From assembly GCA_031763025.1 (NCBI GenBank), contig JASSKH010000029.1:6780362-6844361 (forward strand): a DNA stretch of 64,000 nt, given 5' to 3'. Below, one piece after another: positions 1-10,076 of the stretch. The notes below the pieces were generated by a model. The model ran no database searches. It was given only the letters and a program-made list of their open reading frames with translations, and was not told the DNA's origin. Each line of letters starts with the position of its first letter. Within the stretch, counting starts at the first letter, position 1. The translations under genes were made by a program, and so were the position numbers. The DNA is from Macrocystis pyrifera (taxonomy: Eukaryota > Sar > Phaeophyceae > Laminariales > Laminariaceae).

Positions 1-1062
1 CCATTGCACTTCCAAAGGGTTTAAGAAAATCACTTGCTTATTATGTAGAATAGATAGCTTCGAGCGAGGAATCTCACGGGGGAAAAAAAGCAAATGGTTC
101 ATCTCTACCTTAGAACTCTGTCTGCAAATAAATAGAGTAAGAGGTAGTCGCTCGGCCGAGCGGCTCTGAGCGGCAGCAAAGCATATATACAGGGACGTGA
201 GAGTTAAACCTTCCCCCACCGTGCCACCGCTCTGCTGGTGGCTACATCTACTTCATAACAGTCATGTTGGACAGATATTTTGCGGTTCACCGTGCAGGTG
301 TCGCTGATGCGTACGTCGGCGCAAAGTCGTACACCGACAGAAGGTATCACTCTCTGAATGGCCAATCGCCGGAGGCGAGATTCGAGTGCGCGCGAGCGCA
401 CACCGCCGTGAACGAAAATATTTTAGGCAAAAAAAAAAAACGTGTGGAGCTTCCCATACGAGCACGAGCTTTAACCCTTTTTAGGATTTTTTCTGAATAA
501 GAACGGAGTTCCGACGATTTTGGGTTAAGGAGCCACGTCATTCAGAAAATATTTTACCCAAAATGTGCTACTTGTATCTTAGCACGAGTCGGGCCAAATC
601 GTACCGAGTACGTAGTTTGTGCCCAAAATGAGGCTGCAGTCCTGAAATGGTTCGACGGCTCGCACGAGGGGGAATAGGTGTGTCGCTTACCGAGATGCTG
701 CGCCTCGGCGAAACTGGGGATTTTTCTTCGTCGCGCATTTGACCGCTGTCACAAAAGCGCGATGGTAGGATAGGATGCAGTGGGAAGTCACTTTTGCGAC
801 TGGTGATACTGCGGTAGGGGGGAAGGGGTTATACGCTGTCTGACCTTCCACTATTCTTGTGTCTAGGCCGCTGGCTGTGCCTCGTCGAAATATTTCATTC
901 CGCAGAATGTTCAGTAGTTTGCGTAGCAGCCCTCAACCAAACCATCTCGTGGAGGTGCGTATCGCGCAACAAATCTCGGGCGTAGAAGCTAAAATAGACT
1001 GAGAATAAGCAGAGCAGTCACTAAACTGAGAGGCTCTGTGAGAGGCTTCGAAACCAAACATG
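1..1062. other. Non-coding stretch at the left edge
   Basis: No gene is recognisable. The open frames here are short, overlap on both strands and resemble no family I know. One segment (about 503-590) recurs in diverged form at 4861-4945, so part of this stretch is interspersed repeat. No rRNA or tRNA is visible. Confidence 0.5.
503..590 (+). repeat. Short interspersed repeat, copy A
   Basis: Contains TTCCGACGATTTTGGGTTAA, followed by a GTCATTCAG-like segment and AAAATGTGCT. The same order of motifs occurs at 4861-4945, so this is a diverged dispersed repeat of about 85 bp. Its class is unknown: no terminal repeats and no coding potential are visible. Confidence 0.55.
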
Positions 1063-1072
1063 TCTAAGAGCA

Positions 1073-1264
1073 CCCGCCTCACAAGCGGTTCTTAGTAGGA
1101 AGCAGCTCACCCCTCATGCGACTCACCGAACACCTCACGGAGCTTCGCGTTTCGTGCAAGCAATGTCTTCCTGGTCGATGAAAACCCGACGTGCTCCGTC
1201 CCGGCAATGTACGGATGCGAGGGTCTATGGCCATACAACTACGGCCATGCATGATATTGAGTGC
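1073..1264 (+). mobile_element. SINE-like poly(C) retroposon, copy in left contig
   Basis: Member of the most abundant repeat in the window. Landmarks in order are a CACCTCACGG block, a TGCAAGCAATGTCT segment, GAAAACCCGACGTGCTCC, GGATGCGAGGGTCTATGG, then CTACGGCCATGCATGATA and TTGAGT. It runs into a C-rich tract, as the other copies do. It is diverged: GTACGGATGCG replaces the usual GTAGGGATGCG, and the final GAGTAC reads GAGTGC. There is no A/T tail. It is non-coding, although it generates spurious open frames on both strands. Confidence 0.7.
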
Positions 1265-1818
1265 ACCGCCCGCCCTTCCCCCTCTGCAGAACCAAAGCCC
1301 TTAAGTTTGTGGGGTCAAAAACCGTTGAAAAAGTCACAACTGCTGTGTCAATCGGGGCTGCCATGTAAAAAAAGCAGTAGTTTCCCGCTGCGCTGACTTA
1401 TTGGCCATTTGTCACGGTTCGGTGGGCTCCAGGCCAAGTGACGTAGTAGTGCACATTGATGCTTCTACACGTTACAGCCTAATTATATCGGGTGCCAGAC
1501 GGTAACACCTCGCTACATCTGTCACGGCGGCCATGAAGGCTTTTTGCGCTTGATACCCAGATCCTCGAGCTGCCGTGCCTTTTACTTTCCTTTCGATGAA
1601 GATGCCGCACATCAACCGTGTACATGCCCGACTCGGTGCGCGCGGATACGGAGAGTGAATGCATCCCGTTTGTGCGTAGCATTCGGGATCGGTCTGAAGT
1701 TTGTCTGAGTCGTCGTTTACCGAACACAAAAAAAACAGCTCACAGCACGTATTGTGCGTGTTTCAGAAATCGAGCGAAAAAAAAAAAAAAAGGTCGTCTA
1801 TCGCGACCGACCGACAGC
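1265..1818. other. Non-coding stretch with A homopolymers
   Basis: No supported gene. It contains a run of about 15 A near 1777-1791 and short overlapping open frames on both strands that look like chance. No family is recognised. Confidence 0.4.
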
Positions 1819-1935
1819 CGGGGGTCCGTAGTTGACGGGACCAAATTTTAAATTTTGTTAGTAAAAATAGTTTAATATATAGGTTTTTATGTATACCATA
1901 GGTCCTACCTGGTATTAACTATGGACCCCCGTAAT
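1819..1935. mobile_element. Palindromic TA-type MITE, copy 1
   Basis: About 117 bp. It starts CGGGGGTCCGTAGTTGACGG and ends ACTATGGACCCCCGTAAT. The two ends are inverted repeats of each other around an AT-rich centre containing TATAGGTTTTTATGTATACC. The family consensus is about 107 bp with flanking TA. This copy has a small ACCTGGTA insertion near its right end, also seen in shifted position in copy 2. It is non-coding and presumably moved by a transposase from elsewhere. Confidence 0.8.
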
Positions 1936-2584
1936 ACCAGGATGGCCGCACCTCACCACATGTCTGCGGAGAAAAAGAGAACACCCTGAAAAAAAAAAAA
2001 AAAACGGCCACACGGCACTACTCAAATCATGAAAACCTCGTCGGTTGTCCCGCTTGGTGCGCACATTCGCTTTACGGTAATCGCCCCACTACTATGTGTT
2101 ATGCGCCAGCGAGCAGCGCCGCCGGCACCATTGGCAGCTATTGGGTATGTGGCGATTGACGTGTGTACCAGCTCGTATCTGTTGTGTGCGCCTAGACTCG
2201 ATTGCCGATGACCGGTCGATACGCAGTCGATGTTTTTGAGGCAAACGCAGTCGCGACCAGGTGAAGGTGTACGAGAAGCGTAAATAAAAGAGAAGACGAC
2301 GAGATGGTGCGGTGACCCCAAGCCGCAATGCGGATAGATTGGTTTGCTCAGCAGATGGGAGCTGGTGGTGAACAAAAGCAGAGTGAGCTCACAGGGGAGA
2401 GCGGTGCGCGCGCGCGCTCACAGCTCGAAAAACGAAGGCGGACCCTTGCAATCAGTTGAAAACAGCCTACGTACTGTAGTACGAGCTACGTTGTACCAGG
2501 TAACCCCGTAGTAAGCAGCAGCTGCAGCTAGATTATACTGGCTGCCGTAAATAGGTGATATCCCCAATAGCAGCAACCGGCACT

Positions 2585-2699
2585 ATTAAGGGGGACCATA
2601 GTAAATAGGACCAAATATTGTTATTAAAAACAGTGAAAAATACAAGTTTTTATGTATACCATACCTGGTAGGTCCTTTTAACTATGGACCCCCGTAATA
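2585..2699. mobile_element. Palindromic TA-type MITE, copy 2
   Basis: Starts TAAGGGGGACCATAGTAAAT and ends ACTATGGACCCCCGTAATAC, with the AT-rich core of the family. It lies beside an ACCGGCACTA motif that recurs at other repeat ends in this window (2790, 20970, 34560), so it may be nested in another element. Confidence 0.8.
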
Positions 2700-2794
2700 C
2701 TACACGTTCCGCATGCTACCACACTGGCTAGTCTTACGTGTGCGAAACCATTTATCAGGCAATATAACGGGCAGCTGGAACTACTCGACCGGCA

Positions 2795-3031
2795 CTACAG
2801 AGGGACCGCCGCTTTATTCGACAGCACATACGTCATGCAACCCTCCCCCCTCCCCCCGCGCCCCCGCCTGAACACTGAACATACCGGTCTTTCCGACAGC
2901 GACAGCGAGTCCGGTACCACAACAAACCCTTCCAGTGCCAGCGGGTTTAGCCCCGCACACGAGATCCCCTCGGCAATATCAAGCGCGCCCCAACACCAGC
3001 TGCACGAGTCTGGACACACAGTGGTGAGTGG
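2795..3031 (+). CDS. Possible low-complexity exon, unrecognised
   Basis: An open frame on the + strand rich in Pro and Ser, with an acidic-Ser patch (SDSDSESG) and Gln/His residues near its end. It could splice out at a CACAGTG|GTGAGT donor near 3021-3031. It matches no family I recognise. An ACCGGCACTA repeat-end motif immediately upstream makes a transposon-derived open frame equally likely. It may equally be chance in GC-rich DNA. Confidence 0.2.
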
Positions 3032-3062
3032 ACGGTGCATATGACGCACATCGTGCCCGCTG

Positions 3063-3085
3063 CCCCCCCCCCCCCCCCCCCCCCC
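3063..3085 (+). repeat. Poly(C) run at the 5' junction of the left LINE
   Basis: About 23 consecutive C. It directly precedes the truncated LINE at 3086-3915, which is followed by a second C run. LINE copies and short LINE 3' ends elsewhere in the window are flanked by C runs in the same way. Confidence 0.9.
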
Positions 3086-3912
3086 AACCTCATGTCTCTA
3101 TTCGTCTCGAGTGGGCGCATTCGAACTGGCAATATAAAGCGAGGAACATGCCAAAAAAGAGGTTGCCAGCCATAGTTGATAGAGCTGTATGGGAGAAAGT
3201 AACAAAAGGGCGAGCTGGAATAAGGTGGGATGGCGTAGTTGAGAAAGTATGGAAGGATCTATGGGGAAACCAAGAAGAGATGATGTCCGCCGGGAAGTTT
3301 GGGAGGTACAAGGCAGAAGTAGAAGAAAGGATAGAATGAAGGGAAAGGCTAGCGCTAAGAAACAAGGTGGAATCGGAAAAATACTTAGAGACATACGGGG
3401 GATTGAGGGAAGGAATAGGAATGAAAACGAATTTGCATGGCCCAATGGACTTTGCGAAAACGCTGAAACTGCGCTTTCGTGCAGGGGACCTGGACCTGCC
3501 AGAAAGAAGAAAGAGGTACACCAGTGGCCGGGAGGAGGAGGAAGTAGACGCACAGATGTGCCCGTGTGGCAAAGCAATAGAGTAGAACTCACATAGTAGG
3601 AGAATGTGAAATATACAAGGAGGAACGAGAGGTGTTAGAAAAGGAGATGAGGAAAATAGACGAATGTGACATGGAGGAGTTTGATGCAATGAACAGCAGC
3701 GAGAAAACGATCGCTATCCTAGGAGATAGATGGTGGCCACAGGAGGCCAAACAGGAAGGGATAAGATTAGCAAAAAGTTTCTGTGTAATATATGGAAGCA
3801 ACGTAGTGAGCGCCCAATTGTTGGAGGTGTCTCTATTGGGAGTAGGAACGGTGCTCCCCCTCGAAAGGGATGCGTGGTCAATGGTCAAATGACTAAGGCA
3901 AGCAACAAATGA

Positions 3913-3915
<3 letters not shown>
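3086..3915 (+). pseudogene. 5'-truncated LINE, C-terminal part of the ORF
   Basis: Remnant of a non-LTR retrotransposon protein, readable only with frameshifts. Segments in order are NMPKKRLPAIVDRAVWEKV (about 3147), then DLDLPERRKRYTSGREEEE (about 3490), then a Cys/His segment CPCGKAIE...THIVGEC (about 3558-3611), then LGDRWWPQEAKQEG (about 3720), ending ERDAWSMVK. A Cys-rich C-terminal segment after the reverse transcriptase is usual for LINE ORF2 proteins. A second copy at 14035-15728 reaches back into the reverse transcriptase and confirms the identity. The 3' end reads CAACAAATGAGTG and passes straight into poly(C). At least two frame breaks make it non-functional. Confidence 0.75.

Positions 3916-3952
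<37 letters not shown>
3916..3952 (+). repeat. Poly(C) run at the 3' end of the left LINE
   Basis: About 37 consecutive C immediately after the LINE 3' terminus. It occupies the place of the poly(A) tail of other LINEs. Confidence 0.9.
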
Positions 3953-4132
3953 TGGCATTATATATATATTATATGGGTTGGGTTGGCGTCGGTTGGCAAC
4001 GACACTGTAAAACATGCCGCTCACTACGTGAGCTAGACATCCAGGGTACCGTTTTTTTTTTTTGTTTTGTGTTTTTTTGTTTTTTTGGCGGTCGCCCACA
4101 GCTGGTCGTCTGGTTAGATCGCGAGCGGTCCT

Positions 4133-4302
4133 TGGTGAGATGCAGCTTGCCCTTCAAAACTGCGACTCGCCGAACACCTCTCGAATGGCACTTCACGCTC
4201 GGTGCAAGAAAATGCCTGCCAGGTCGGTGAAAACCCGACGTGTTCCCTCCCGTCATTGCGTGGACCCGGGGTATTTTAGCCGTACGACTACAAACGTCGC
4301 CC
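4133..4302 (+). mobile_element. SINE-like poly(C) retroposon, diverged copy
   Basis: Shows the family order: GCGACTCGCCGAACACCTC, GGTGCAAGAAAATGCCTG, GGTCGGTGAAAACCCGACGT, then a degraded CCGTACGACTACAAACG tail. The tail is diverged and no long C run follows, so it is an old copy. Confidence 0.6.
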
Positions 4303-4397
4303 CATTGTTGCGAAAGGTGCGGATTTCTGCCGAGTGCGAGGCGTGCGAAAATTCTGCAAACCCCGGATGGAATATCGATGCCCCGATTCGGCAGATA

Positions 4398-4507
4398 TTA
4401 CGGGAGACCACAGTAAAATAGGGCCTACGGTACGCACTAAAACCTATTATATTTACCTATTTTTTTCCATCAATATTTGGTCCAATTTACTATGGTCCCT
4501 CTTAATA
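4398..4507. mobile_element. Palindromic TA-type MITE, copy 3
   Basis: Opposite orientation to copies 1 and 2. It starts TTACGGGAGACCACAGTAAA and ends TTTACTATGGTCCCTCTTAA, with AAAACCTATTATATTTACC in the core. The termini have several mismatches, so this is a decayed copy. A short (ATAG)n tract follows. Confidence 0.7.
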
Positions 4508-4860
4508 GATAGATAGATAGACATTCCTGATCTGTATACCGGAACAATGCTACGTATGGGTCAGGAGAGAGAAAGCCAGCCTTCGGGAGGTACAATGTTT
4601 CGACTCCAGTCAGCACCCTCACCGAACGTCGAGAGAAAATCCCTGTGCGAACTCGACTTTTTTTTTTTTCGGTATCTACAAGGCGTTTTAACGATAACAG
4701 GGGTCCGCCCTAAATTTTCTGAGACTCCTCACTTGACCTAAAGGAGCTCCGTACCTCACCTGAAACCCGACTTTCAGCCAAAATCAATCAAATTGCATCC
4801 TGATGAATAATCACATGGCTTTAAGTATACGACAAAGTCGTTTTTCGAAACAACATTTGC

Positions 4861-4945
4861 ATTCCGACGATTTTGGGTTAAGGAGCGCCGTCGTTCAGGA
4901 AACGTTTCGTCGAAAATGTGCTGCCTTAATCGTAGAACGCGTCCT
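4861..4945 (+). repeat. Short interspersed repeat, copy B
   Basis: Diverged second copy of the 503-590 repeat, sharing TTCCGACGATTTTGGGTTAA, a GTCGTTCAG segment and AAAATGTGCT. Class unknown. Confidence 0.55.
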
Positions 4946-5900
4946 GCCCCACCTTACGGTGGTGGGGTTGCGCGTGATAACTTGGCGCTCTTTTTCTGGG
5001 GTCCTACGCCCTCCTAAGGAGAAATCAGGACTTCAAATAAGGATTAATATGTAAACACGACTGAGATGCTACACGCATTGCTCTTGCACGTGTACGTACG
5101 CACGCACTGTGCCCAGCAATGTAGAGAACAGGCTGCATTCTTATCCTTCGACTCTCGCGCTCGGCAGGGACGCCGTGGTAGCTCAGAAAGGTATTTCTCC
5201 CCCAAACGCAACTCCCACGGTATAGTGGAGTTTCGCCTTTTTTTCCGCTCGATATTTTCTGACCGGTCGAGCTCACCTCCAAGTGGGCAACTACCGGCAG
5301 TAAGCGGGAACACTCGTTGCTCGATGTGTCGCTGTAGGGATGTTGTAGCACACAGAAATGTTGCTCGGGGCGCGCGAAAACGACAACAGATATTCGGAGG
5401 CATGTCTCTTGGGTGACATGTGGAGCTCCCCGCATGAGGAACTCAGTAAATAATAAGCCACCACTCCCACATGGCATTGCTCGGAAAGTGACTTTTCTTG
5501 CATGTTTTCTTCTGTGGCAGCTTTCGACCACTTCCATGGTAAAATAAGTTTCGTTACCCCTCAATGTCACTGGCACTACTTTTTTGTGCGTATCACTATT
5601 ATTCGATAAAAACCTGTCGATGTACAGTAGTCGAAGGGGATGTTTGTCCGGCTCCTCATTGTCATATATTCTCGAGGCTAGTTCAGTTCGGCACGGGTGA
5701 GGTTGTGTATCGATCTCCTCAAGCCAGGAGCGTGATAATCGTTAGGGCACACCAACGGTATATAGCTAGCATGTGGCGTCCCCTGTGCTCGTTCCCGCCG
5801 TCCTCGCCTCGCCCATTCGAGCTCCCTTTCCCCTTTTGTGTGTTGTCTCGATGTGTGTATCTCTATATATATCTCTCTATCTCTCTCAAAATCCCGGCAG
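4946..5900. other. Stretch without a recognised gene
   Basis: Open frames up to about 180 codons occur on both strands and overlap. They are Arg/Ser-rich with no recognised motif, and I take them as chance. A (TC/TA)n pyrimidine-rich tract at about 5850-5890 precedes the exon-like segment at 5901 and could serve as its splice-acceptor tract. Confidence 0.4.
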
Positions 5901-6063
5901 ATCGATGTAATGGTCCTGTACAGCACCGCGTCCTTGGCTACGCTGGGTGAAATCACCCACGGGCAGATGGAAACGATCATCTTGGAGGGTCTCGTAGGGA
6001 CTAACGAGGCTTTCGTCAACTCGGAGGTGTCCGCCCGCTTCAACCCCCGTGCATATCGGGCTG
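5901..6063 (+). CDS. Exon-like fragment of a reprolysin-type (M12B-like) metallopeptidase
   Basis: After a CCCGGCAG acceptor, the frame begins IDVMVLYSTASLATLGEITH and continues with METIILEGLVGTNEAFVNSE. It closes at a GCTG|GTAAGA donor. A D-V-x-V-x-Y-T/S start followed by about 25 residues and TNxAFxNSxV is characteristic of the N-terminal strand and helix of secreted reprolysin-like zinc metallopeptidases. The catalytic HExxH segment should lie one or more exons downstream, and I do not find it before the gap at 9119. The C-terminal residues FNPRAYRAG diverge from the usual continuation. This could be a real internal exon, a broken gene or a gene fragment. The identification rests on a short motif. 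Confidence 0.4.
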
Positions 6064-6261
6064 GTAAGATGTCAAACTCCCTTCGGCACCGCATCCACGT
6101 ATCACATTTTGGAGACAACCCCGTTGGGGTCAAATGTTGGACGATTTTTTTTCAATCCAGTTCTTTGGGGGTACCCAACTGTTGTGTCTTAACACCCCCA
6201 TCGAAAAATCATTTTTGAGGACAAAATACCGGCAGAACGAGTGTTAAGTTCGCACATCGCA

Positions 6262-6262
<1 letters not shown>

Positions 6263-6296
<34 letters not shown>
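6263..6296. repeat. Poly(G) run
   Basis: About 34 consecutive G (poly(C) on the other strand). Unlike most long C/G runs in the window, neither flank carries a recognisable LINE or SINE 3' end. Confidence 0.9.
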
Positions 6297-6297
<1 letters not shown>

Positions 6298-7043
6298 TCG
6301 TTTATTCTCGCCGCTCTCGTTTTCTCTCAACAGCGGTAAGGGTGATGAATAAAGTCAAACACTATATTTTCCGAAAGGCTTTCATGACCTTAAGAGATTT
6401 CCGAAAAAAACGCCTCGTTGTTCGGCATTGGCGACCTCGGCCGTGCCCGTTCCTGGAAGAAATCGAGCGCTGCAAAGAAACAATCGCGCGCGCGCCTGCG
6501 CGAGTTCAAGGCTCAGTCTCGGTAATATTTTCGAACACACCACCCTGCTGTCCTGAAAAACAATGGCGAGTGCCTCGTTCGGAGCACACGAAGGTGCCTT
6601 GGTGCTTTCGCCGACTCGTGCTAGGAGAAAGCTTTGGTAGGCGGGTGGGTTGAGCGCAACAAATCAGCGGTGGAGTTGTTTTTTGCACCTGTTGGCTCAG
6701 TACCTTAAATTAAGACCGGCTGAGCTTCCATCCAAGCGGGCGACGACCGGTCACGCAGCATGATAAAAGCTTTACTCCTGTACCATGCCCGCTTCCGGGC
6801 TGCATACGTGGTGTGCAGCGAAATGGTGGTCGGGCTGTTGCGCGGACAAGCGTTCATTCGAAGTCATGGTTTCGGGCGAGATGCTTCGAGCTACTCACGT
6901 GGGAACTCCAAAAACAGTAAGCCACCGCCCCGATATACCATGGGATACATTGCTCGCCGGCTGCGTGTTGCCTATAGGGGGGGGGGGGCACACGGAACCA
7001 CCGTTTTTTTAGGCCCCCAACTTGAAGGGGCTATGTACAGCAT

Positions 7044-7079
<36 letters not shown>

Positions 7080-7440
7080 GTATGTGTACCTCTCGCCGAA
7101 CGACCGGCTCCCGAGGTAAATTTGGGGCCTGCCTGGTGAATGTAACCTGCTGCGACGGAGGCGTGCGAGGATAAGGAGAGAGCACCAGACTTGTATTGTA
7201 ATCTGCTGCGAGGTTCCTCGCGCGCCTGAGCTGAGAGCACCAACAAAAAAGCATGTGCCCACCCAAAGAATCAAACCGTGGTGAGGAAATATTGCGCACA
7301 GCAAATAAATAGCTCCTTCGCGGTCTACGGTGGGTCAGGTTTTTCAGCGCGCGAATGTCATTGAGATTGTTTTTAAACCGTTGGGTTCTACAGCAGTTAC
7401 CTCTTTGTGTGTGGATGGCATGATTGGAATAAGTGCCGCA
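6297..7440. other. Stretch without a recognised gene
   Basis: Overlapping short open frames on both strands, no recognised family. It includes a (TA)n/(ATAC)n microsatellite at about 7044-7085 and a ten-G run near 6979-6988. Confidence 0.4.
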
Positions 7441-7535
7441 CATCGACGCGAGTCGACGAGGGAAGGAAGGGCTGACGTCTTCGCGCGATAAAAGCGCAAG
7501 GCGTCAACTTCAGTGGGAAGGGGGGGGAGGATAGC
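7441..7535 (+). mobile_element. Fragment of the tRNA-derived SINE family (body only)
   Basis: The segment CGACGCGAGTCGACGAGGGA, AGGGCTGACGTCTTCGCG and then a G-rich end matches the body of the element whose tRNA-like head is seen at 19494-19566. It also matches segments at 27011-27095. No tRNA head is present here, so this is a truncated copy. A large G-rich block follows. Confidence 0.5.
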
Positions 7536-7573
7536 GCGCTATATATGTGTCCCAGGATCTAGATTTCGGCTAG

Positions 7574-7663
7574 GGGGGGGGGGGGGGGGGGGGGGGTTGT
7601 GGGGGGTGGGGGGGGGGGGGGGTGGGGGGAGGGGTGGGTGGGGGGGTGGGGGGGTGGGGGGGT

Positions 7664-7712
<49 letters not shown>
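7574..7712. repeat. Interrupted poly(G) block
   Basis: About 140 bp consisting almost entirely of G with scattered T, A and C, ending in an uninterrupted run of more than 40 G. It resembles expanded and partly diverged homopolymer DNA. It is a strong G-quadruplex candidate and a likely place for consensus errors. Confidence 0.9.
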
Positions 7713-7713
<1 letters not shown>

Positions 7714-7799
7714 AGAAAAGAGGGGCGAAGATAGTATGTAGGAAGAAGAAAGAACAAGAACAAAACTGTCAGATGGCGAAAGAATAAATAGCGAAAACA

Positions 7800-9118
7800 T
7801 TAGACATATATAAAACTCAACAGAGGGTGATATTTCGACTCTTTGCGCCGAATTCAATATCGCGATTTTCGCACACGCAAAATCCCTCGATATAAAACTC
7901 AATATCGGGTTTCTTGCCAGAACAACATGATATAAAAAACATGGCTGAAATAAAAATAGGCGGCAAGCGCACAAACACGTACAGCATCGCATGGGCTGGA
8001 GGACGTCGCTGCTGCTGCTGCTGCAGCTGCTTCTCTACGTAGCTCGGCAAGCTACAGCGCTTGCGTACACCATGGATTTGGCTCTTGGCATAGACGATGG
8101 CGCAGCTCGGACGCGTCTCGTGCTCGTGCTGAGACGTGTCCGCCAAAAGCTAAAGGTCGGGTTGGCGCTACCCGCTTCATGAGGTGGGGCGTGCGGTGTT
8201 ATGGACATGGGTTTGGGGTAACTCCGGCAGAAAGACGCCCGGCCAGAGCACTGGGTGCTGTGCTGGTGCCGCTGAACCGGGGCACCCCGTGCATCCGCCT
8301 CTCCCCGGCCAAGGGAGCACCCGCCTGCCGTGCTCATTCAACCAAGTCGTGGCGGCCACCACTGCTACCGCTGCTGTTGTGGTGCTTGCTGGCAGGGTAA
8401 TGATCGAATGACCGAGTAGAAGAGACAGGCTGTTTCCAATTTTGTCTGCCAAATTCGGCTTTACCAACAAAAAAGAGAACACAAATATATGCTTGGGGTA
8501 AAAATACCCCCAAGCATATATTTGTGTGTTGCGGACCACGCATGGCGAAAATATCGCTATACCCGACGTCCGTATAAAACTAGTGAGGCACATAATTTGG
8601 CTCTAAATGTCAAATATCGCGATATTCTTGAGTTTTATATATCTCTCTTGAGTTTTATATATATATATATTGAAAACACACGAACCAGCAGTTCATCAGT
8701 CGAGCGCCTACGCCCTCATCGTAGCTTCGTCGCTACGCTGTTCTCGAGGCTTGCCGTGCTTGTCATATATGATGGCGTCGCATTGTCTACTACTCTAATA
8801 GTACTGTATGTGTACTGCACAACAATATACTGTTTGTGACCACAGAGCTAGTACATTTTTGTAGGATTGAGAGAATCCGCACGGACACTGGGAGTGCTGC
8901 ACGTCGACGGGAAAAAAAAAGGCAGTGTAATGTGAAAAAACACACACACACACACATATCAAAATGTGTCTATTTAATAACAAAAAAAAAGGCGTGCAAA
9001 AGACAGAAGATGTATCACTTTTTGACATTTTGTTTTTTTCTGACCGCCGGGGAGGGGCTGTTGCGAATAAGGGGATCCCCCTATTTATAGTTAGGGAATC
9101 CCTTCTGCCTTAGGGGAC
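7800..9118. other. Stretch without a recognised gene
   Basis: It holds related AT-rich segments with ATATAAAACTCAA (about 7805 and 7892) and, inverted, TTGAGTTTTATAT (about 8629 and 8647), so a dispersed or foldback repeat is probable. There is a short (CTG)n tract at 8009-8025 and an (AC)n tract near 8940. A frame at 7991-8182 starts with a hydrophobic Leu-rich stretch, but that stretch is the CTG tract, so I do not call a gene. Confidence 0.4.
8479..8527. repeat. Near-perfect inverted repeat (hairpin)
   Basis: Arms of 22-23 nt, ACACAAATATATGCTTGGGG and its complement, flank a four-A loop. The only imperfection is one extra C on the right arm. In RNA it would form a stable stem-loop, and in DNA a cruciform. 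It could be the tip of a foldback element or a small-RNA precursor; nothing else identifies it. Confidence 0.75.
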
Positions 9119-9218
9119 NNNNNNNNNNNNNNNNNNNNNNNNNNNNNNNNNNNNNNNNNNNNNNNNNNNNNNNNNNNNNNNNNNNNNNNNNNNNNNNNNN
9201 NNNNNNNNNNNNNNNNNN
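9119..9218. other. Assembly gap, 100 N
   Basis: Exactly 100 N, a size commonly used for gaps of unknown length. The flanking sequences are unrelated, so this separates the left contig from the contig carrying VPS13 arm 1. Confidence 0.98.
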
Positions 9219-9952
9219 TTGTCCTGACATTCAGTGGTCTCCTTGACCGCCGCCGACCCTGATATTGCTTGCGCACCTGGGCCAGGCAGCAGGGAGTGCG
9301 CGCTGAGCCTCCTCCCCAAAGATGTCGCCATGGTGTGTGATCGTATTTGGGGAACTAGGGTCAAATCCTCCCTCGCCTGGTTGCGAATGCGGCCAAGCGC
9401 TGCTGGTGCGTCTAATCGGGGCGTGAGTCCCCGCTTGGCGGAAATACTACCTCGATGTTGCGTTGCAGAAAGAGGGTGCCCAGGCCGAGTGGGATCGGTG
9501 GGTTTTGGGTGTCTATGTATCATCGATTCACGGGATGCGGATTCAATTTTCTCGGATGCATGCCATGCGATCATTTTTCACGTTTTTCACCGCAGTTTTA
9601 TACTTTATGGAAGGATTCTGTTGAGGGGGGGGTCAAGCAGTCGGCAGTAGCACAAGCCGCAGCAGCCCTGGCACATACCAGCAGCCAGCTGCACAAGGAC
9701 ACACAGCACATAAAACAAGCTTTGACGGCGTCGTACACGATTGCCATCTTATTACTAAGTGTGTTCCGAAGTTTCCGGCGGCAGCGCTCCGCCTCCGGCG
9801 CGGCGGAGCCTCGCGAAGCTACAGAAAAGCCTGGGACTGTTCTGCGAGCTGTGCTTCGATTTCTCCGCACTCAGCACTACTGCAACACCCAACTACAGAG
9901 TACGAGTGAGAGTGCGTGAAATAGGAAGGGAGCAAGCGAAGCAGTGCCCAGG
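9219..9952 (+). other. Region upstream of VPS13: 5' UTR/promoter and unassigned frames
   Basis: Lies between the gap and the VPS13 start codon. Open frames exist on both strands (- strand from about 9574 into the gap; + strand 9234-9650 and 9455-9919), none with a recognised motif. The last few hundred bases presumably hold the promoter and 5' UTR, but I see no clear TATA box or initiator. The start codon context is CCCAGGATGG, with A at -3 and G at +4, which is favourable. Confidence 0.45.
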
Positions 9953-10076
9953 ATGGCTAAGGCCCTCCTGCTCAACGCGCTAACACGACGTCCTAGCGGA
10001 CTATGTGGTCGGGCTGTCCCCCGAGCGCCTCAAGGTCGGAGTGTGGTCGGGCAAGATAGTGCTCAACGAACTGCAG
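9953..10076 (+). CDS. VPS13: VPS13-like protein, exon 1 (arm 1, frameshifted)
   Basis: Start codon and first 41 codons of a VPS13-family protein. These are large rod-shaped proteins that carry lipids along a hydrophobic groove between membranes at contact sites. The frame opens MAKALLLNAL and, after a break, gives DYVVGLSPERLKVGVWSG and KIVLNELQ. This matches the chorein N-terminus of VPS13 (LNRFLGDYV...LKLGIWGG...LxNLQ in other eukaryotes). The exon ends CTGCAG|GTGAGG. Arm 1 has one extra A (GCGCTAACACGA; arm 2 has GCGCTACACGA), which breaks the frame after residue 10. The mirrored copy is intact, so the extra base is probably an assembly error or an allele defect. Confidence 0.9.

Noticed and set aside
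1220-1262. 5S rRNA-like start in the repeat (GTCTATGGCCATAC)
   Set aside because: Resemblance is limited to about 15 bases. The conserved internal 5S promoter region does not follow, and the same segment aligns better with the LINE 3' end.
1154-1396. Recurrent protein frames of the HGRSRMTIDPRIPTMPGRS type on both strands
   Set aside because: They are translations of the SINE-like retroposon. They occur in every copy with varying flanks, run into poly(G/C), and have no stable start or end, so they are not genes.
7513-7787. Poly-Gly and poly-Pro open frames
   Set aside because: Created by the poly(G) block at 7574-7712; no coding evidence.
7991-8182. Signal-peptide-like ORF (MGWRTSLLLLLQLLLYV)
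   Set aside because: The hydrophobic part is a CTG repeat, and nothing downstream resembles a secreted protein.
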